Below are positions 62,301 to 64,000 of a stretch of DNA of 64,000 bases, piece after piece. This DNA comes from Synechococcus sp. M16CYN (GTDB lineage: Bacteria; Cyanobacteriota; Cyanobacteriia; PCC-6307; Cyanobiaceae). The position numbers were made by a program, and so were the translations under genes. Each line of letters opens with the position of its first letter. Within the stretch, counting starts at the first letter, position 1. A model generated the notes under the pieces. It made no database searches and was not told the origin of the DNA. It saw nothing but the letters and a program-made list of their open reading frames with translations. The DNA is taken from NCBI RefSeq assembly GCF_040371545.1, contig NZ_AP029048.1, forward strand, positions 744,001 to 808,000. The letters are read 5' to 3'.

Positions 62301-63035
62301 ACTACTTATTTATATACTATTTATTTAACTTAAAAAATCATCTATGTAATATTAGCGATAGACATTTATACTACTGTGTTCTCTATTATTACTGATTTTA
62401 GTTATTTTTGTTATTTGAATGCAATTCTTAGGACTAACAAGTTTAATAAATTAAGTGAGTATTATCATGAATACGATGTTAACGTAATGCGTAGTTTTAT
62501 ATATATCTAGCTACTATAATTTTGTGTCTTGAAGTTATTAACTTTAGCACTAAATAGAAATAATTAAATTATCTAAAGTGACCTAAATGTTAATGCAATT
62601 GGCATTAAATTTGCTTGTGTTACAGGCACATATATTGTTGTTAACGTAGCATTTTATCCCATAAAATGGGTGAAAAAATACTTTTTGCTATTTGATAGTA
62701 AATATATTATTCTTATCAGATATTAATAGAAATAGCATGTTTCCATTAATTGTATTAAATTATTGCTATAAAATCGACTTATTTCCAAATACTTGCATAG
62801 TTTCTATGAATTAATGCTAGTAATAAGTAGATATAAATAATAACATAACTAATACTGAGTTAAAACCGGTACTAATTTAGTAATTGATATCTGCATGACA
62901 AAACACAGTTGAAATCCTTGTCAATATCTAGTTTTATTAGTTTGGTTTAACTTGGTTATTAGGAATAAAATAATCTGCATCAAATAGTTGTTTTTTAATT
63001 GTTTAGATCAACTCAAGTTGACCGTATACGATCTA
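59348..63035. other. AT-rich tract 3, no intact gene
   Basis: Nearly 3.7 kb with stops in all frames and no supportable gene; one sampled line (60001-60060) is 15% GC. A GC islet at about 60400-60480 reads IAVQAQRIREGLGLIRLYRH on the minus strand and ends at a stop near 60404, but has no start. Two near-palindromes occur: atctaaaaa/tttttagat at 59841-59859 and the 10-bp pair aaaggataaa/tttatccttt (59879-59888 and 59914-59923). No tRNA, rRNA or CRISPR was seen. Confidence 0.6.
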
Positions 63036-63203
63036 ATGACGAATCTCGTTAAGCTATACATCGAATTTTGTACCGAAGCACCTGATAACCATTTGTTTTA
63101 AGACGGTAAATCCATGATCCACGTAGTATTTGAAATAGCCGGTCAGCTGCAAAATGTCTTGAAGCTGCAAGGCTACAAAGTTGTTGCGGTTTTTCTCTCA
63201 TGA
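63036..63203 (+). pseudogene. Possible interrupted gene upstream of the phage-like gene
   Basis: From ATG 63036 a frame runs MTNLVKLYIEFCTEAPDNHL, F, then TAA (63099), then DGKSMIHVVFEIAGQLQNVL, KLQGYKVVAVFLS and stops at TGA 63201-63203. Its stop overlaps the start of the next gene (ATGA), the usual layout of coupled genes. The single TAA could be a CAA-to-TAA change. An intact alternative is translation from the internal ATG at 63114. No family is recognised. Confidence 0.4.
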
Positions 63204-63751
63204 CTAATCTTGACTCCTCCCTCTCTAAGGAATCCAGCAATAGTTATGTTGATCAGGTTTTTGCTGATGAGTATGCAGCGAACCAGCCTTGGGCTGATAA
63301 GTGGGCGGCATTAACTGACGATCAAAAAGCGATGTCTTTAATTAGAGCAACATCATGGATGGAGACACTCAATTATTCAGGCAGCCGTTGCACTACGACC
63401 CAGCGTTTATCATGGCCCCGAACAAATGCAAGTTGTGACGGTGTTCCGGCTACTTGTGATGTTATACCTTATTCTATTCGCCGGGCAGAGGTTGAGCTTG
63501 CTTGGCAGGCTCATCAGAACCCCAACGCGATCATGAGTAGCGATGATAGTGCATCTGTCGGTACCTACGCGAAGCATCAGGATTCAGATTCGTCTATCGT
63601 CGAGCATGATCAATGCCAAGGCATATCAGTCACAGACTGTAAGGATTTGTCGGTGATTACAGCTTTCCCTTGGATTAAATGGTTAATTGGTTCCTGGATT
63701 GGTAACGAAATCAACGATAATGTCAGTTTCGTATTAAGATTGCGATCATAA
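63200..63751 (+). CDS. Phage-type DnaT-like ssDNA-binding/connector protein
   Basis: The 183-residue product resembles a virion-associated protein family in cyanophages and cyanobacteria, annotated as putative DnaT-like ssDNA-binding protein. The signature order is visible: SSNSYVDQVFADEYA (residues ~12-26), WAALTDDQKAMSLIRATSWM, then ETLNYSGSRCTTTQRLSWPR, DVIPYSIRRAEVELAWQAH. The C-terminal ~75 residues are unrelated and possibly unfolded. No other phage gene lies nearby, so it is a stand-alone, possibly domesticated gene. ATG 63200 fits. Confidence 0.72.
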   Translation: MTNLDSSLSKESSNSYVDQVFADEYAANQPWADKWAALTDDQKAMSLIRATSWMETLNYSGSRCTTTQRLSWPRTNASCDGVPATCDVIPYSIRRAEVELAWQAHQNPNAIMSSDDSASVGTYAKHQDSDSSIVEHDQCQGISVTDCKDLSVITAFPWIKWLIGSWIGNEINDNVSFVLRLRS

Positions 63752-64000
63752 TCCTAAAATTAATATCATTTTATTATCTATCAGTCACCAGAATAAGTAC
63801 TATTTGTTGGGTAGCTAGACTGACAATTTAGCTATTAGTGATTCAACTATCTGCAAACAATTAATATAAAATTAAAGTAATATTAGCGTTGAAACTTAAA
63901 ATCTTAGGAGCATCGTAGTGCGTTGTATGATGGAATAACTTTAAGCAAAAAGTAGTTATTTATTTTATGAAACATTTTTGGAATCATTTGAAGAAATTTA

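Overview
The window comes from a chlorophyll-based, B12-making unicellular cyanobacterium of the marine Synechococcus/Prochlorococcus/Cyanobium type. Markers include the dark protochlorophyllide reductase genes chlN, chlB and chlL beside the light-dependent enzyme, PsaM, Psb27, the NDH-1 assembly factor CRR6, Tab2/Atab2, a ferrochelatase with a chlorophyll-binding tail, the alkane pair ado and aar, and an Ala/Lys-rich principal sigma factor. No phycobilisome, nitrogenase, rRNA or tRNA gene was seen. The assignment rests on protein resemblance by eye, not a search.

Layout. 0.3-7 kb: chlN-chlB-chlL, then por, psaM and crr6 (chlorophyll and photosystem I/NDH-1). 7-10 kb: a lipoate/biotin ligase-like protein, an M50 protease, trpF. 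10-15.4 kb: a minus-strand block ado-aar-accA-SDR-folE preceded by a creatininase-family gene. 15.4-18.4 kb: a tightly coupled plus-strand trio (S1-domain protein, Tab2-like, PgeF). 18-24 kb: a flavoprotein, a small membrane protein, an SNase-like protein, ilvB, hemH. 25-28 kb: a methyltransferase, cobO, pyrH, frr. 30-34.7 kb: a minus-strand CPBP protease, FtsL-like gene, ftsI and tal. 34.7-39.6 kb: a tandem histidine phosphatase, a dihydroorotase-like gene, lepB and a large unknown protein. 40-46 kb: a ferredoxin, a helix-turn-helix-like protein, proS, psb27, purA, a PfkB kinase. 46-59.3 kb: a broken cutA, cobK, ssb, a DUF2854 gene, argB, a DUF3153 gene, priA, rpoD, hemC and ppa. The last gene (63.2 kb) is a lone phage-like protein.

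The unusual feature is genome texture. Ordinary genes are near 50-58% GC, but they are interrupted by three extremely AT-rich tracts without supportable genes (about 27.9-29.9, 56.3-58.75 and 59.3-63.0 kb; one sampled 60-base line, 60001-60060, is 15% GC). At least one conserved gene, cutA, is full length but carries a single amber codon at a conserved Trp. Several further stretches look like eroded coding sequence. Two long perfect inverted repeats stand out: a 40-bp palindrome inside chlB and a 23-bp stem hairpin in the second AT-rich tract. Together these suggest a picocyanobacterium undergoing gene decay without efficient deletion, as in a host-restricted or small-population lineage; that reading is inference.
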